The notes below the pieces were generated by a model that was given only the letters and a program-made list of their open reading frames with translations, made no database searches and was not told the origin of the DNA. 47,982 nucleotides of DNA from Bifidobacterium breve. Its GTDB lineage: Bacteria > Actinomycetota > Actinomycetes > Nanopelagicales > Nanopelagicaceae. How positions within the stretch are numbered: position 1 is the stretch's first letter; each line of letters starts with the position of its first letter. The DNA is taken from positions 1 to 47,982 of the forward strand of contig CAMBGS010000004.1 of NCBI GenBank assembly GCA_945866305.1, read 5' to 3'. Below, piece by piece: positions 32,637-42,741 of the stretch. The position numbers and the translations under genes were made by a program.

Positions 32637-33241
32637 TGTTTACCGGACTTATTCAGGCAATTGGGCAAGTTTCTGCGATTGAGCGCCAAGAAAGCAGCGC
32701 GCGAGTTGTAATTTCCAATTCAGAGATCGCTTCACAAATTGCCCAAGGCGATTCAGTAAGCGTTAACGGTGCCTGCCTAACTGTTGTCTCCTTCGATAAA
32801 ACCAACTTTGCAGTGGATGTTATGGTGCAAACTCTAAATTTAACTACTACCGGATCCCTTGAAGTTGGTTCTGCGGTTAACTTAGAGCTCGCCACACGCA
32901 CCGCAGATCGCCTCGGCGGCCATATCGTTCAAGGCCATGTAGATGGCATCGCCAAAGTTGCAGCGATATCGGCTGATTCGCAGTGGACGCGAATGGATCT
33001 TGCGATTCCAAAGGATTTAATGAAGTACGTAGTCGCCCAAGGATCTATCTGCCTGGAAGGTGTTTCACTCACTGTCGGAGAGTTAAACGATGCTGCAAAT
33101 CAAGTGAGCGTCTGGTTAATTCCAGAAACCCTGGCAAAGACAAACCTTTCAACAAAATCAGTGGGAGATAACTTAAATATTGAAGTAGATATTCTGGCCA
33201 AGTACGTTGAAAGACTTATTGCACGAGGACAGGAAAAGTAA
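32636..33241 (+). CDS. ribE: Riboflavin synthase alpha subunit
   Basis: MFTGLIQAIGQV, SVNGACLTVV, GGHIVQGHVDG. Confidence 0.95.
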   Translation: MFTGLIQAIGQVSAIERQESSARVVISNSEIASQIAQGDSVSVNGACLTVVSFDKTNFAVDVMVQTLNLTTTGSLEVGSAVNLELATRTADRLGGHIVQGHVDGIAKVAAISADSQWTRMDLAIPKDLMKYVVAQGSICLEGVSLTVGELNDAANQVSVWLIPETLAKTNLSTKSVGDNLNIEVDILAKYVERLIARGQEK

Positions 33242-34434
33242 TGAACAATTTAGAACAAGTTCTCAGCGATTTTAGAGCAGGTAAATTCATCGTGGTGACA
33301 GATGACGAAAGTCGCGAAAACGAGGCAGACCTGATTCTCTTAGCCGAGAAATCAACCGCTGAAAATATTGGTTTTATGGTGCGCTATACCTCTGGTGTTA
33401 TCTGTGGGGTAATCACAGCTGAAACCGCAAAGCGCTTGAAATTACCGCTAATGGTTAAGCGCAACGAAGATAATCACAGCACCGCATTCACCGTTACCGT
33501 TGATGCAATCGCAGGACGCTCAACAGGTATCCCCGCCGAAGAACGTGCAAATACGCTTCGTGCACTTGCTGATATCAATTCTCAGCCTACAGATTTTGCG
33601 CGCCCCGGCCATGTCTTTCCATTAATCTCTGTTGCTGGCGGACTTCACGAGCGCCGCGGGCATACTGAAGCAAGTATTGCTTTATGCGAGCTTTCGGGTT
33701 CAAACTCTGCCGCCGTTTTATCTGAATTGGTAAATGATGATGGCTCAATGATGCGTGGTGCTCAGATAACTGAATTCGCCAACAAACACGGCTTGCAAGT
33801 TATCTCGATCGAAGAACTGGCACGCGTAGCGCCAAAGCAATCAATCAGCGAAGACATTGGATTGGATTGGGCTGAGCTGCCGCTACAGGGCGCTGATTGG
33901 AAAATTTCAACATATATCTCCCCAACCGGTGCAGAACATGCAATTCTAAAATTTGGCGAAAACCTCAATCAGCAACCGCTGGTTCGAATTCATTCAGAGT
34001 GCCTAACTGGCGATGTCTTTGGCTCTAAGCGCTGTGATTGTGGATCACAATTAGAAGAAGCAATGCGCCTGATTGAAGAGAGCGGCAATGGATACATCAT
34101 TTACTTACGTGATCATGAAGGACGTGGAATCGGCCTAGCAGAAAAGATTCGCGCCTATGTACTGCAAGATTCTGGACAAGATACTGTTCAGGCGAATTTA
34201 TCAATTGGGCAACCTATAGATGATCGGACATACGAAGATGCAGTGAGTGTTCTGCACCGTCTAAAGATAACTTCGTTGACTCTCTTAACAAATAATCCTG
34301 AGAAGATTGCCGCGATTAAGGGTTCTGGAATTTCAGTGACACCTGCTGCACTTGAAGTAATTGCCAACAAACATAATCAAAAGTATCTCGAAACTAAACG
34401 AGATAAGTTAAATCACGTGTTAGGAGCGCTCTAA
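33241..34434 (+). CDS. ribBA: Bifunctional DHBP synthase / GTP cyclohydrolase II
   Basis: DDESRENEADLI; RPGHVFPL; VRIHSECLTGDVFGSKRCDCGSQL. Confidence 0.95.
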   Translation: MNNLEQVLSDFRAGKFIVVTDDESRENEADLILLAEKSTAENIGFMVRYTSGVICGVITAETAKRLKLPLMVKRNEDNHSTAFTVTVDAIAGRSTGIPAEERANTLRALADINSQPTDFARPGHVFPLISVAGGLHERRGHTEASIALCELSGSNSAAVLSELVNDDGSMMRGAQITEFANKHGLQVISIEELARVAPKQSISEDIGLDWAELPLQGADWKISTYISPTGAEHAILKFGENLNQQPLVRIHSECLTGDVFGSKRCDCGSQLEEAMRLIEESGNGYIIYLRDHEGRGIGLAEKIRAYVLQDSGQDTVQANLSIGQPIDDRTYEDAVSVLHRLKITSLTLLTNNPEKIAAIKGSGISVTPAALEVIANKHNQKYLETKRDKLNHVLGAL

Positions 34435-34892
34435 TGGCCGGACAAGCACCTCAAATTTCGATACCGCAGCTTCCACATTTAAAGGCTGTGGTCATAACAG
34501 CTGCTTGGCACCCAGAAATTTGTGATGCACTTGTTGCGGGTGCCGTTCGCGGATTTCAAGCCGCCGGAATCAGCAACCCAACTACTCGCATGGTTGCGGG
34601 ATCTTTTGAACTTCCACTTGCTGCGCAATTGGCCTTCGATGAAGGATTTGATGTTGCGGTAATTGTCGGCCTAGTTCTTCGCGGTGAAACACCGCACTTT
34701 GATTATGTCTGCCAGGGAGTAACGCAGGGCGTTATGGATGTTTGCCTTAGCCGTTCCAAACCAATCGGTTTTGGTGTTCTGATGTGCGACAACCTTGAAC
34801 AAGCGACCGCGCGTGCTGGATTGCCAGGAAGCAAAGAAGATAAAGGCTATGACAGCGCACTTGCCGCACTTAGCGTGATAAATAAGGCATAA
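34434..34892 (+). CDS. ribH: 6,7-dimethyl-8-ribityllumazine synthase
   Basis: VAGSFELPLAAQL, LVLRGETPHFDYVCQGVTQGVMDV. Confidence 0.95.
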   Translation: MAGQAPQISIPQLPHLKAVVITAAWHPEICDALVAGAVRGFQAAGISNPTTRMVAGSFELPLAAQLAFDEGFDVAVIVGLVLRGETPHFDYVCQGVTQGVMDVCLSRSKPIGFGVLMCDNLEQATARAGLPGSKEDKGYDSALAALSVINKA

Positions 34893-34895
34893 GCG

Positions 34896-35735
34896 ATGCC
34901 CGAATTACCAGAGGTCGAAACCGTACGGCGCGGCCTTGAAAAGTTAATTAAGGGATACACAATTACGCAGGCGCACGATCTGCATCCAAGAGCGCTCAAA
35001 CCAGAATCCATTGCACCTCTTAAATCTATAAATGGCGCAAAGTTCGTCGATATAAAGCGCCGCGGTAAATTTCTCTGGTTTGTTCTAGATCGCCCACAAG
35101 TATTGGTCGCACATCTTGGAATGAGTGGACAATTTTTAATTCATCAAAAAGATCGTCCCGAAGCCAAGCATGTTCGAGCCAAATTTGAGCTTTCCAAGAA
35201 TTTTCGTAAACGGGAACTCGTATTTAACGATCAACGCACCTTTGGCTGGGTTTCGGTGGAAGAGGTAAGCAACGGGATACCTACCTCTGCCCAACACATC
35301 GCAACCGATCCCTTTGATCCGCTATTTGATAGATCTGAAACGATAAACAAATTTGCTAAGCGCAAGATTCGTATTAAGACAGCGCTACTAAATCAAGAGA
35401 TCATGAGTGGAGTCGGAAACATCTACGCAGATGAAACGCTCTGGCGCGCCAAAGTTCACCCCGAAATTTCAACAGCAGATCTGAGCAAGAAGAGGATTGC
35501 AGCGATCATTGACTATGCAACCGAAGTAATGCAAGAAGCGATCGAAAAAGGCGGCACCTCTTTCGATGACCTTTATATAGATGTCAACGGAGAAAGTGGG
35601 TTCTTCGAGCAATCACTTGCTGCCTACGGTCGTACCGATGAGCCATGCCCTAGATGCGGTATCCCTATTAGGCGCATCACCTTTGGCGCACGTTCATCGC
35701 ACTTCTGCCCAAGGTGTCAACGCAAAATTAATTAA
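34896..35735 (+). CDS. mutM: Formamidopyrimidine-DNA glycosylase
   Basis: MPELPEVETVRRGL; MSGVGNIYADE; C-terminal zinc finger CPRCGIPIRRI...HFCPRCQ. Confidence 0.96.
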   Translation: MPELPEVETVRRGLEKLIKGYTITQAHDLHPRALKPESIAPLKSINGAKFVDIKRRGKFLWFVLDRPQVLVAHLGMSGQFLIHQKDRPEAKHVRAKFELSKNFRKRELVFNDQRTFGWVSVEEVSNGIPTSAQHIATDPFDPLFDRSETINKFAKRKIRIKTALLNQEIMSGVGNIYADETLWRAKVHPEISTADLSKKRIAAIIDYATEVMQEAIEKGGTSFDDLYIDVNGESGFFEQSLAAYGRTDEPCPRCGIPIRRITFGARSSHFCPRCQRKIN

Positions 35736-35765
35736 ACACTTATTGAAATCCTGTAATCTGCGCAT

Positions 35766-38132
35766 ATGAGAATCCGTACTCGCAAATATAAAGCACTATT
35801 TTTGGCACTCGCTACTTTATCCGTTGGCTTTCCAACTATCGCAAGCGGGGCTAATCCTGAGACAGTCAAACTCACTGTCCACTATCAGCGCGTTGCAGCA
35901 GATTACGCATCTTGGAATCTTTGGCTCTGGAAGAACAAGTTAACGGGAACTGATGAACCTGTAAGTACAACCGGCGTGCAATTTACCGGCGATGATGCAT
36001 ACGGAAAGGTTGCGACAGTTGAGTTAACCGGAATGGATAAATTCGATGATTTAGGAATCATTGTTCGTAAAGGAGAATGGCTCTCTAAAGACGTTCCAGA
36101 TGATCGATTCATAAGTAAATTTGGCGCAAATGGAGTTACCGAAATCTGGTTGCGACAAAACGACCCGACTATTTATTACGAGCTTCCTACAACTGCAGCT
36201 CCAGCCGCCCCTGATAACAAATTAGCCAAGCTATACGACTCAGCTGAGTTTTCAGCAAAATACACATATACAGGTAATGATCTCGGAAACACCTATTCGC
36301 CAACTGCAACCAAGTTCCGAGTATGGGCGCCAACGGCAATCGCGGTGACGCTTGTTACTTATGCAAAAGCAGATTCACCGCTGTCTTCTGCCGTTGAAAC
36401 CAGAATGACATCAGATGTAAATGGCACTTGGGTAGCATCTCTTTCGGGTGATCAAGAAGGCTTGATCTACAACTATCGCGTTACTTTAGAGGGACCAACA
36501 AATGAAGCCGTTGATCCTTATGTCCGCGCTACCACGATTAACGGCACACGCGGAGTCGTCGTCAATTTAGCTAAAACAAACCCCGCGGGATGGAAGAAGT
36601 CCAAGCCAAAATTTAGTGGCAAAGCAACAGATGCAGTCATCTACGAACTTCACGTCCGAGATCTTTCAATGGATTCATCAAGTGGTATATCTGCAAAGAA
36701 TAAAGGCAAGTACCTTGCTTTCACAGAATTGAATACAAAAAGCGGCGGAGTCTCTACCGGAATTTCTGCAATCAAAGACCTCGGAGTCACTCACGTTGAG
36801 TTATTGCCTATATATGATTTCGCATCTGTAGACGAAGCGGCACCAACTTTTAACTGGGGTTATGATCCAGCAAATTACAATGTGCCGGAAGGCTCATATA
36901 GTTCAGACCCAGCAAATCCAACTGCTCGCATTACTGAACTCAAGCAGGCTATCCAATCTATGCATTCCATTGGATTACGCGTCAATATGGATGTTGTTTA
37001 CAACCACGTTTATGAAACAAGCAAATTTAGTCAGAACCTAATCACGCCAGGGTATTTCTTCCGCACCGATGAGAATGGAGCGCTGACGAACGGTACTGGT
37101 GTCGGAAACGATGTTGCCTCCGAACGCCCAATGGTCCGCAAATTTATAGTTGACTCGGTTAAGTACTGGGCTACTGAATACAACCTCGATGGTTTCCGTT
37201 TTGACCTGATGGGCATTATGGATGTTAAGACAATAAATGAAGTTACCGCCGCCCTTAAGGTCATTGACCCAACAATAATAATTATTGGTGAGGGCTGGGA
37301 GATGGGAACTTTAGATAAGGATCTTCGAGCTAGCCAGACCAATATTTCGAAGTTAAATAACGTTGCACACTTTAACGATCAAATTCGTGACGGCATTAAA
37401 GGATCGGTCTTTAAGGCATCCGATACAGGTTGGGCAACTGGAAAGATCAGCGCTGTCGGAGACATCTATCCTGGAATCGTGGGCAATACTGATTACAACC
37501 CAATGTTCCTTAATAAATGGAGAACAGCAGCGCCTGGCCAATCAGTAAATTATGTTGAATCACATGACAACTTGACCTTGGCAGATAAGTTAACCGCCAG
37601 CGTTAAAGGAATTTCTCCGGCAGGGGTAGCCCAGTTGAGCCAGTTTGCTACATCCATTGCATTCCTATCTCAAGGAGTGCCATTTATGCAGGCGGGCCAA
37701 GAATTTCTGCGCTCTAAAAATGGGGATGACAACAGTTACAAATCAAATGACGCCACAAACTCGCTTAAGTGGAGTACGAAACTTAAGTACGCATCAACTG
37801 TCAATTACTACAAGGGCTTGATTGTACTCCGTGCGGCACACCCAGCCTTTCGAATGACAACCACTGCGGCGATGAAGGCAAACATAAAATTCTTCAAAGG
37901 CACAGATACGCTGATTGCATTTTCAATCAATGGTAAAGCGGTAGGGGACAAGGCGAAGACAATCGTTGTAATCCATAACGCCGATTCTGCTGGCGCTACA
38001 TTCACGTTGCCGAACGCAAATAGCTGGAACATCGTTGCTAAGGGATCTCAGATCGGTACAAAGACTCTTCAAGTATTAAAAGCCGGAAAAGTCGTTGTAC
38101 CCGGCCAATCAACTATGGTCTTGATTCAGTAG
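35766..38132 (+). CDS. Secreted type I pullulanase-like GH13 enzyme with N-terminal CBM41/PUD-like and CBM48-like domains
   Basis: Signal peptide; VIYELHVRDLSMD; YDPANYNVPEGSY; DGFRFDLMGIMD; GEGWEMG; VESHDN. Confidence 0.92.
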   Translation: MRIRTRKYKALFLALATLSVGFPTIASGANPETVKLTVHYQRVAADYASWNLWLWKNKLTGTDEPVSTTGVQFTGDDAYGKVATVELTGMDKFDDLGIIVRKGEWLSKDVPDDRFISKFGANGVTEIWLRQNDPTIYYELPTTAAPAAPDNKLAKLYDSAEFSAKYTYTGNDLGNTYSPTATKFRVWAPTAIAVTLVTYAKADSPLSSAVETRMTSDVNGTWVASLSGDQEGLIYNYRVTLEGPTNEAVDPYVRATTINGTRGVVVNLAKTNPAGWKKSKPKFSGKATDAVIYELHVRDLSMDSSSGISAKNKGKYLAFTELNTKSGGVSTGISAIKDLGVTHVELLPIYDFASVDEAAPTFNWGYDPANYNVPEGSYSSDPANPTARITELKQAIQSMHSIGLRVNMDVVYNHVYETSKFSQNLITPGYFFRTDENGALTNGTGVGNDVASERPMVRKFIVDSVKYWATEYNLDGFRFDLMGIMDVKTINEVTAALKVIDPTIIIIGEGWEMGTLDKDLRASQTNISKLNNVAHFNDQIRDGIKGSVFKASDTGWATGKISAVGDIYPGIVGNTDYNPMFLNKWRTAAPGQSVNYVESHDNLTLADKLTASVKGISPAGVAQLSQFATSIAFLSQGVPFMQAGQEFLRSKNGDDNSYKSNDATNSLKWSTKLKYASTVNYYKGLIVLRAAHPAFRMTTTAAMKANIKFFKGTDTLIAFSINGKAVGDKAKTIVVIHNADSAGATFTLPNANSWNIVAKGSQIGTKTLQVLKAGKVVVPGQSTMVLIQ

Positions 38133-38201
38133 CTTTCCCACGCTGCAAATCATTGCTTTTCTACTCTCCTGCTGTACGCTCATAGAAAGAGGGAGAAGGC
38201 T

Positions 38202-39032
38202 ATGAAAGAAGTCGCTGTAGTCACTGGTGCTGCATCCGGGATCGGACGCGGCATTGCTCATCGTCTCGCCGAGGATTACACAGTAATACTTATTGATCTT
38301 AATCCAGCGAACTTGCCGTTGGTTGAAAAGGAGATCAAAGATGCCGGAAATCAGGCATATTCAGTTCTTGGAGATGTCGGTAAACGTTCCACACATCAAA
38401 GTGCAAGAGCGTTAGCGGAATCCAAAGGAAATTTGATCTCTTGGGTTAATTGCGCTGGATGGACCAGGGGAGCGCCGATGCATGATTTCCCAAATGATCC
38501 GGCGGTGCTAGAAGAGTTAATCAACGCAAACCAAGTTGGTTCTTTCTGGGGCTGTACAGAGGCAGTGGCGTCTTTTACGATGAGAAAAGTTCCCGGAGCG
38601 ATTGTAAATATTTCATCTGTTCATGGTCGCAGAGCATGGCCTGATCACGCGGTTTATGAGATGACTAAGGCAGCAGTTGATGCGCTAACACGCAATGTGG
38701 CCGTTGCTTATGGGCCATTTGGAATTCGGGCAAATGCGGTTGCACCGGGTGCCATCATGACTCCCGCACTTGAGAAGAGTTTTGTAGATGCGCCAGATCC
38801 CGTCGCTCGACGTCAATCACTTGAGTTATTGACACCATTGAAACGTATCGGGGAGCCACGCGAGATTGCGGAAGTCGTTGCCTTCTTACTATCCACTCGC
38901 GCTTCTTATTTATCAGGTCAAAGTATTGCCGTCGAAGGTGGTTGGACATCCGCACTTGGTGTTGCAGAGGTTGATATTGAGTTAGCTAAACATTATGGCT
39001 TAGATTCTAAAACTGGCTTACCCAAGAGTTAA
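38202..39032 (+). CDS. SDR-family oxidoreductase
   Basis: VVTGAASGIGRGIA; YEMTKAAVDALTRN; YLSGQSIAVEGGWT. Confidence 0.93.
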   Translation: MKEVAVVTGAASGIGRGIAHRLAEDYTVILIDLNPANLPLVEKEIKDAGNQAYSVLGDVGKRSTHQSARALAESKGNLISWVNCAGWTRGAPMHDFPNDPAVLEELINANQVGSFWGCTEAVASFTMRKVPGAIVNISSVHGRRAWPDHAVYEMTKAAVDALTRNVAVAYGPFGIRANAVAPGAIMTPALEKSFVDAPDPVARRQSLELLTPLKRIGEPREIAEVVAFLLSTRASYLSGQSIAVEGGWTSALGVAEVDIELAKHYGLDSKTGLPKS

Positions 39033-39053
39033 TCACAGATTGCGAGTATTGAT

Positions 39054-40109
39054 ATGACAATCAAAGGACCGAGAGATCCTTTCACCCGCCGAGTTTCTGG
39101 TCATTATGGCCGACTTTCTGTCTGGGAAGGTCATGAAATTATTGAGATGACATCACCGCAGATTCATCTCAAAGTTAGCCTGACTCGAGGCGCAGAAATT
39201 TTGGAGCTACGATCTAAAAAATTAGATTTAGATTTACTCTGGCATGGGCAAGAAGATATCGTCAGATATCGAGAGGGAGTGCAATCTACTCAAGCGGCTA
39301 TCGGCAATTTTCTCGATCACTTCAGCGGGGGATGGCAAGAGGTATTGCCGGCTGCAAATTTTCCAGTTGATTACAAGGGTGCCTCCTTTGGAGCCCACGG
39401 TGAAGTAGCGCTTCTATCTTGGGATTATCGAATTTTAGAAGATAGAGAAGAAACAATTTCTGTTGAGTTCTCAGTCAATCTGCGACGCATGCCGTTGCGG
39501 TTAATTCGGATAATGACTTTGACCAATGGAGAACTTCGCTTTGATGAATCTGTTGAAAATCTAAGTGGAGAAGAAATGGAATTTCAGTGGGGTCAACACC
39601 TTGTGATCGGTGGACCTTTTATAGATCCAGGTATGGAAATCATCGTAAATCCAGGTGAGCCAATTGAAGTTCCAAGTTATCTGGGGTCTTCTTATGATCT
39701 TGATTCAACGTATCGCTTTAAACCAGATAGCAATTCGAAGTGGCCAAATGCGCTCGATGGCTCTGGCCAGGTTGTTGATGTAAGCACCTTCGGGGCTAAT
39801 GATGGAACAGATGGCCACGTCATCCTTGGTCCTATGAGCAAGAGCTCAGTAACTTTTAGAAATAAGACGCTACAAACAGATATAACTCTAGAATGGGATA
39901 AGAAAGTCTTTCCTTACTGCTGGATTTGGATGGTGTTCGGTGGCGTCAAAACTTGGCCACTTTGGGGTAAGGAAAGACTGATAACCCTTGAACCCTTTTC
40001 ATCTCCAGTCATACCTTTAACCGAAGCAATTAAACAAGATAAAGCTCTCATCTTGGGAGCAAAAGAAAGCATGAAGACTTGGGTATCTTTTAAACTAGAG
40101 GATATTTAA
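39054..40109 (+). CDS. Aldose 1-epimerase-like (galactose mutarotase-fold) protein
   Basis: Sugar-mutarotase-like pattern (ISPQIHLKVSLTRGAEILELRSK..., FQWGQHLVIGGPFI); downstream of SDR gene. Confidence 0.6.
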   Translation: MTIKGPRDPFTRRVSGHYGRLSVWEGHEIIEMTSPQIHLKVSLTRGAEILELRSKKLDLDLLWHGQEDIVRYREGVQSTQAAIGNFLDHFSGGWQEVLPAANFPVDYKGASFGAHGEVALLSWDYRILEDREETISVEFSVNLRRMPLRLIRIMTLTNGELRFDESVENLSGEEMEFQWGQHLVIGGPFIDPGMEIIVNPGEPIEVPSYLGSSYDLDSTYRFKPDSNSKWPNALDGSGQVVDVSTFGANDGTDGHVILGPMSKSSVTFRNKTLQTDITLEWDKKVFPYCWIWMVFGGVKTWPLWGKERLITLEPFSSPVIPLTEAIKQDKALILGAKESMKTWVSFKLEDI

Positions 40110-40477
40110 AGTTTACGAATCGAGCTGATCTTCTAGAAATTCAAGAATCTCACGTAGCTCTATACCTAAGAATCCATTCTGCGGAATCGCGGCTAGCAAA
40201 CTGGAATTCAATCGTGGAGTAGGTCTAATCATCTCGCCCCACTTGTTTTCTAATTCCGCAGGAGCCTGGTTGAACAAATTATCTTCGACATAATTAACGG
40301 AACAGAGCGAAACGAAAATGATCGCATTGAAGATGCGGTCACGATCTTGCGCCAAATCTGTCTAGATGAAGATCATTTCCCTACCTTCCTAACCCTTTCG
40401 GCTTACTCTCAATTCCTAGTCAGTGCACCTGGCGGGCCTATAAGATAAGGGCTCTATCGCATCGAGGTCATTGCATC

Positions 40478-41617
40478 GTGAAATCACTTGCCGCACTTCT
40501 TCGCCAAAGTGGTGAACCGCTTCCTTATGCAACCACGCGACCACTTGAAATTGTCGAAGTAGATCTTGCACCACCCGGTGCTGGGGAAGTGCTCATAAAA
40601 ATTGAATCGGCAGGAATTTGCCATTCCGATCTCTCAGTTGTTAATGGCACACGTCCGCGTCCGCTACCACTTGTTGCCGGACATGAATCGGCGGGTGTTG
40701 TCGTTGAAATAGGCGCCGGTGTTAAAGGTCTAAAAGTTGGCGATCACGTAACCAGTGTTTTTCTTCCTAGCTGTGGCAAATGCGCTGAATGCACAACAGG
40801 TACGCCAGCTTTTTGTTCAGTAGGTGCATCATCAAATGCACGCGGTGAAATGATCAGTGGGGGATCGCGAATTAGTTTTAATGGCACACCAGTGAGCCAC
40901 TACAACGGTGTTTCTTGCTACAGCCAATATGCGGTTCTTGATGAACGCTCACTAATAAAACTTCCTGAAGACATTCCATTTGATATCGCCGCGCTCTTTG
41001 GTTGCGCACTTCTTACAGGTATCGGTGCAGTTCGAAACTCTGCACATGCAAAAGCAGGACAGTCACTTGGTGTATGGGGCCTTGGCGGCGTTGGTCTCTC
41101 GGCGCTAATTGGTGCAGTAATTTCCCAAGCATCACCAATTTTTGCAATTGATCCGGTTGCATCAAAGCGCGAACTTGCACTTGAACTCGGCGCAGATTTT
41201 GCCTTGGATCCAAATGAGAACCTACGCGATCACCTCCCTGCTGGAGTATTGGTCGCAATTGAATGTGCTGGAAGAGCCGACACATTAAAAGCTGCCTATG
41301 AAGCAACTAGTCGTGGAGGAACAACGGTGACAGTTGGCCTGCCTCCTGCAACAGAGATGCTTTCTATATCAGCGCTATCTTTAGTGTCAGATGTGAAAAC
41401 CATTCGTGGTTCTTACCTTGGCTCTGCAAACCCACGTGTTGATATTCCAGAATTTGTTGATTTCTGGCGAGCAGGCAAACTGCCAGTTGAAAAGCTGCTG
41501 ACATCGGTGAGCCCAATGGCTCAGGTAAATGAAGCGATGGACGCACTACAAAGCGCCCAAGTAGTCAGGCAAGTAATTCATCCGCATTCGGGAGTTTGGG
41601 CTCTTGAAAACTCTTGA
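40478..41617 (+). CDS. Zinc-dependent medium-chain alcohol dehydrogenase
   Basis: AGICHSDLSVVNG, GHESAGVVVEIGAGV, CGKCAECTTGTPAFC, GVWGLGGVGLSALIGA. Confidence 0.93.
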   Translation: MKSLAALLRQSGEPLPYATTRPLEIVEVDLAPPGAGEVLIKIESAGICHSDLSVVNGTRPRPLPLVAGHESAGVVVEIGAGVKGLKVGDHVTSVFLPSCGKCAECTTGTPAFCSVGASSNARGEMISGGSRISFNGTPVSHYNGVSCYSQYAVLDERSLIKLPEDIPFDIAALFGCALLTGIGAVRNSAHAKAGQSLGVWGLGGVGLSALIGAVISQASPIFAIDPVASKRELALELGADFALDPNENLRDHLPAGVLVAIECAGRADTLKAAYEATSRGGTTVTVGLPPATEMLSISALSLVSDVKTIRGSYLGSANPRVDIPEFVDFWRAGKLPVEKLLTSVSPMAQVNEAMDALQSAQVVRQVIHPHSGVWALENS

Positions 41618-41646
41618 CAGAGAAAGATTTGCTGTTAAATTGAGTT

Positions 41647-42648
41647 ATGCGCAAAGTTGCTCTAGCCCTTTTGATGATGAGTGCGCTGATTTTCTCTTCG
41701 ACGCCAGTTTCTCAGGCTGGATTAAATGCACCAGTTAATCTCGATAACCCTCGAGCGGTTCCAATCTTTGGGCAGGAAGGCCCCTCACAAGTTAACTTGA
41801 TGGCCGGATGGAGTGGATTCCTATATTCACCACGTATTGTCTTTAGCGCTGCACATTCCTATTACCGTTTTGAGGCCAATGGTGATCGCGTTTTGATTGC
41901 GCCTAAGTATGTAACTGTAGGTAAACCTAACTCCTCAGTTAAGAGTACTGAAGGTAGAGCAAAGGTCATTCAGACTTATGTAGGTGATTATAGAAAATCA
42001 TCAATGGGCGGACAAAACGACTTTATTGTTCTTGTATTAGATAGAGATTTAGCCAGCATATCTGCAGCAAAGTTGATGACTGCAGAAGCTGAGGCTGAAT
42101 TAGTTAAGGCACGAGCAGAGGTAGTTTTCCATGGCTACGGTGAGTATCGAGATCGTTGTGATCCCGGCCAAAAGAATCCGTGTGCTGAGGATCGGAATAA
42201 TCCCAATAAAAGCCCAAGCGAACTTCCGCGAATTATGAGATCTAACTTGGCTCCCAAGTCTGATTTTCCATGGTTGCAAGGCCAGCAACTTACTGATGTG
42301 GCAAAAGAAACACTGTTAACAAATCTTTCATCCTGCCCTGGTGACTCTGGTAGTGGGATGACAACCACCTATAAAGGGAAGGTAATTTATGTGGGGCAAG
42401 CCTTTTCATCTGGAATGAATTTCTATGCCTGTGGAGCATCTAACACCCCTGCTAATGAAAAACACCCCCGAGAGCTTGCTGTTTTTTCTCCAATTTATAA
42501 GCATTTAGATTTAATCAAGCAAGCTGAAGAATTTGTGGCCCAACAAGTTGTAGTCGGAAAGTCTACGATCCAATGTATTAAGGGAAAAGTAGTCACGAAG
42601 ATAACTGCAATAAAACCTGTTTGCCCAAAGGGTTATAAGAAAAAATAA
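41647..42648 (+). CDS. Secreted trypsin-like serine protease
   Basis: Signal peptide; catalytic-triad motifs FSAAHSY, NDFIVLVLDRDL, CPGDSGSGM. Confidence 0.85.
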   Translation: MRKVALALLMMSALIFSSTPVSQAGLNAPVNLDNPRAVPIFGQEGPSQVNLMAGWSGFLYSPRIVFSAAHSYYRFEANGDRVLIAPKYVTVGKPNSSVKSTEGRAKVIQTYVGDYRKSSMGGQNDFIVLVLDRDLASISAAKLMTAEAEAELVKARAEVVFHGYGEYRDRCDPGQKNPCAEDRNNPNKSPSELPRIMRSNLAPKSDFPWLQGQQLTDVAKETLLTNLSSCPGDSGSGMTTTYKGKVIYVGQAFSSGMNFYACGASNTPANEKHPRELAVFSPIYKHLDLIKQAEEFVAQQVVVGKSTIQCIKGKVVTKITAIKPVCPKGYKKK

Positions 42649-42649
42649 G

Positions 42650-42690
42650 TGGGTTGTGAGGGACTCGAACTCCGACTGGGTGATTAAGAG
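42650..42690 (-). repeat. Degenerate 3' fragment of a tRNA-Lys(CTT)-like gene (candidate att scar)
   Basis: Minus strand CTCTTAATCACCCAGTCGGAGTTCGAGTCCCTCACAACCCA matches anticodon-loop-to-acceptor architecture of tRNA-Lys; no 5' half found upstream. Confidence 0.65.
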
Positions 42691-42741
42691 ATAGACCATA
42701 ACGATTGAATCTGGGGTGTGCTGGAATTTCGCACTGTAAAC

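Noticed and set aside
40113-40355. 80-aa minus-strand ORF between the epimerase-like and ADH genes
   Set aside because: Could be a small gene or decayed remnant, but no domain or convincing start context; not reported as a CDS.
42650-42740. A complete functional tRNA-Lys
   Set aside because: The T stem has mismatches and no 5' acceptor or D arm is found in the adjacent sequence, so only a fragment is claimed.
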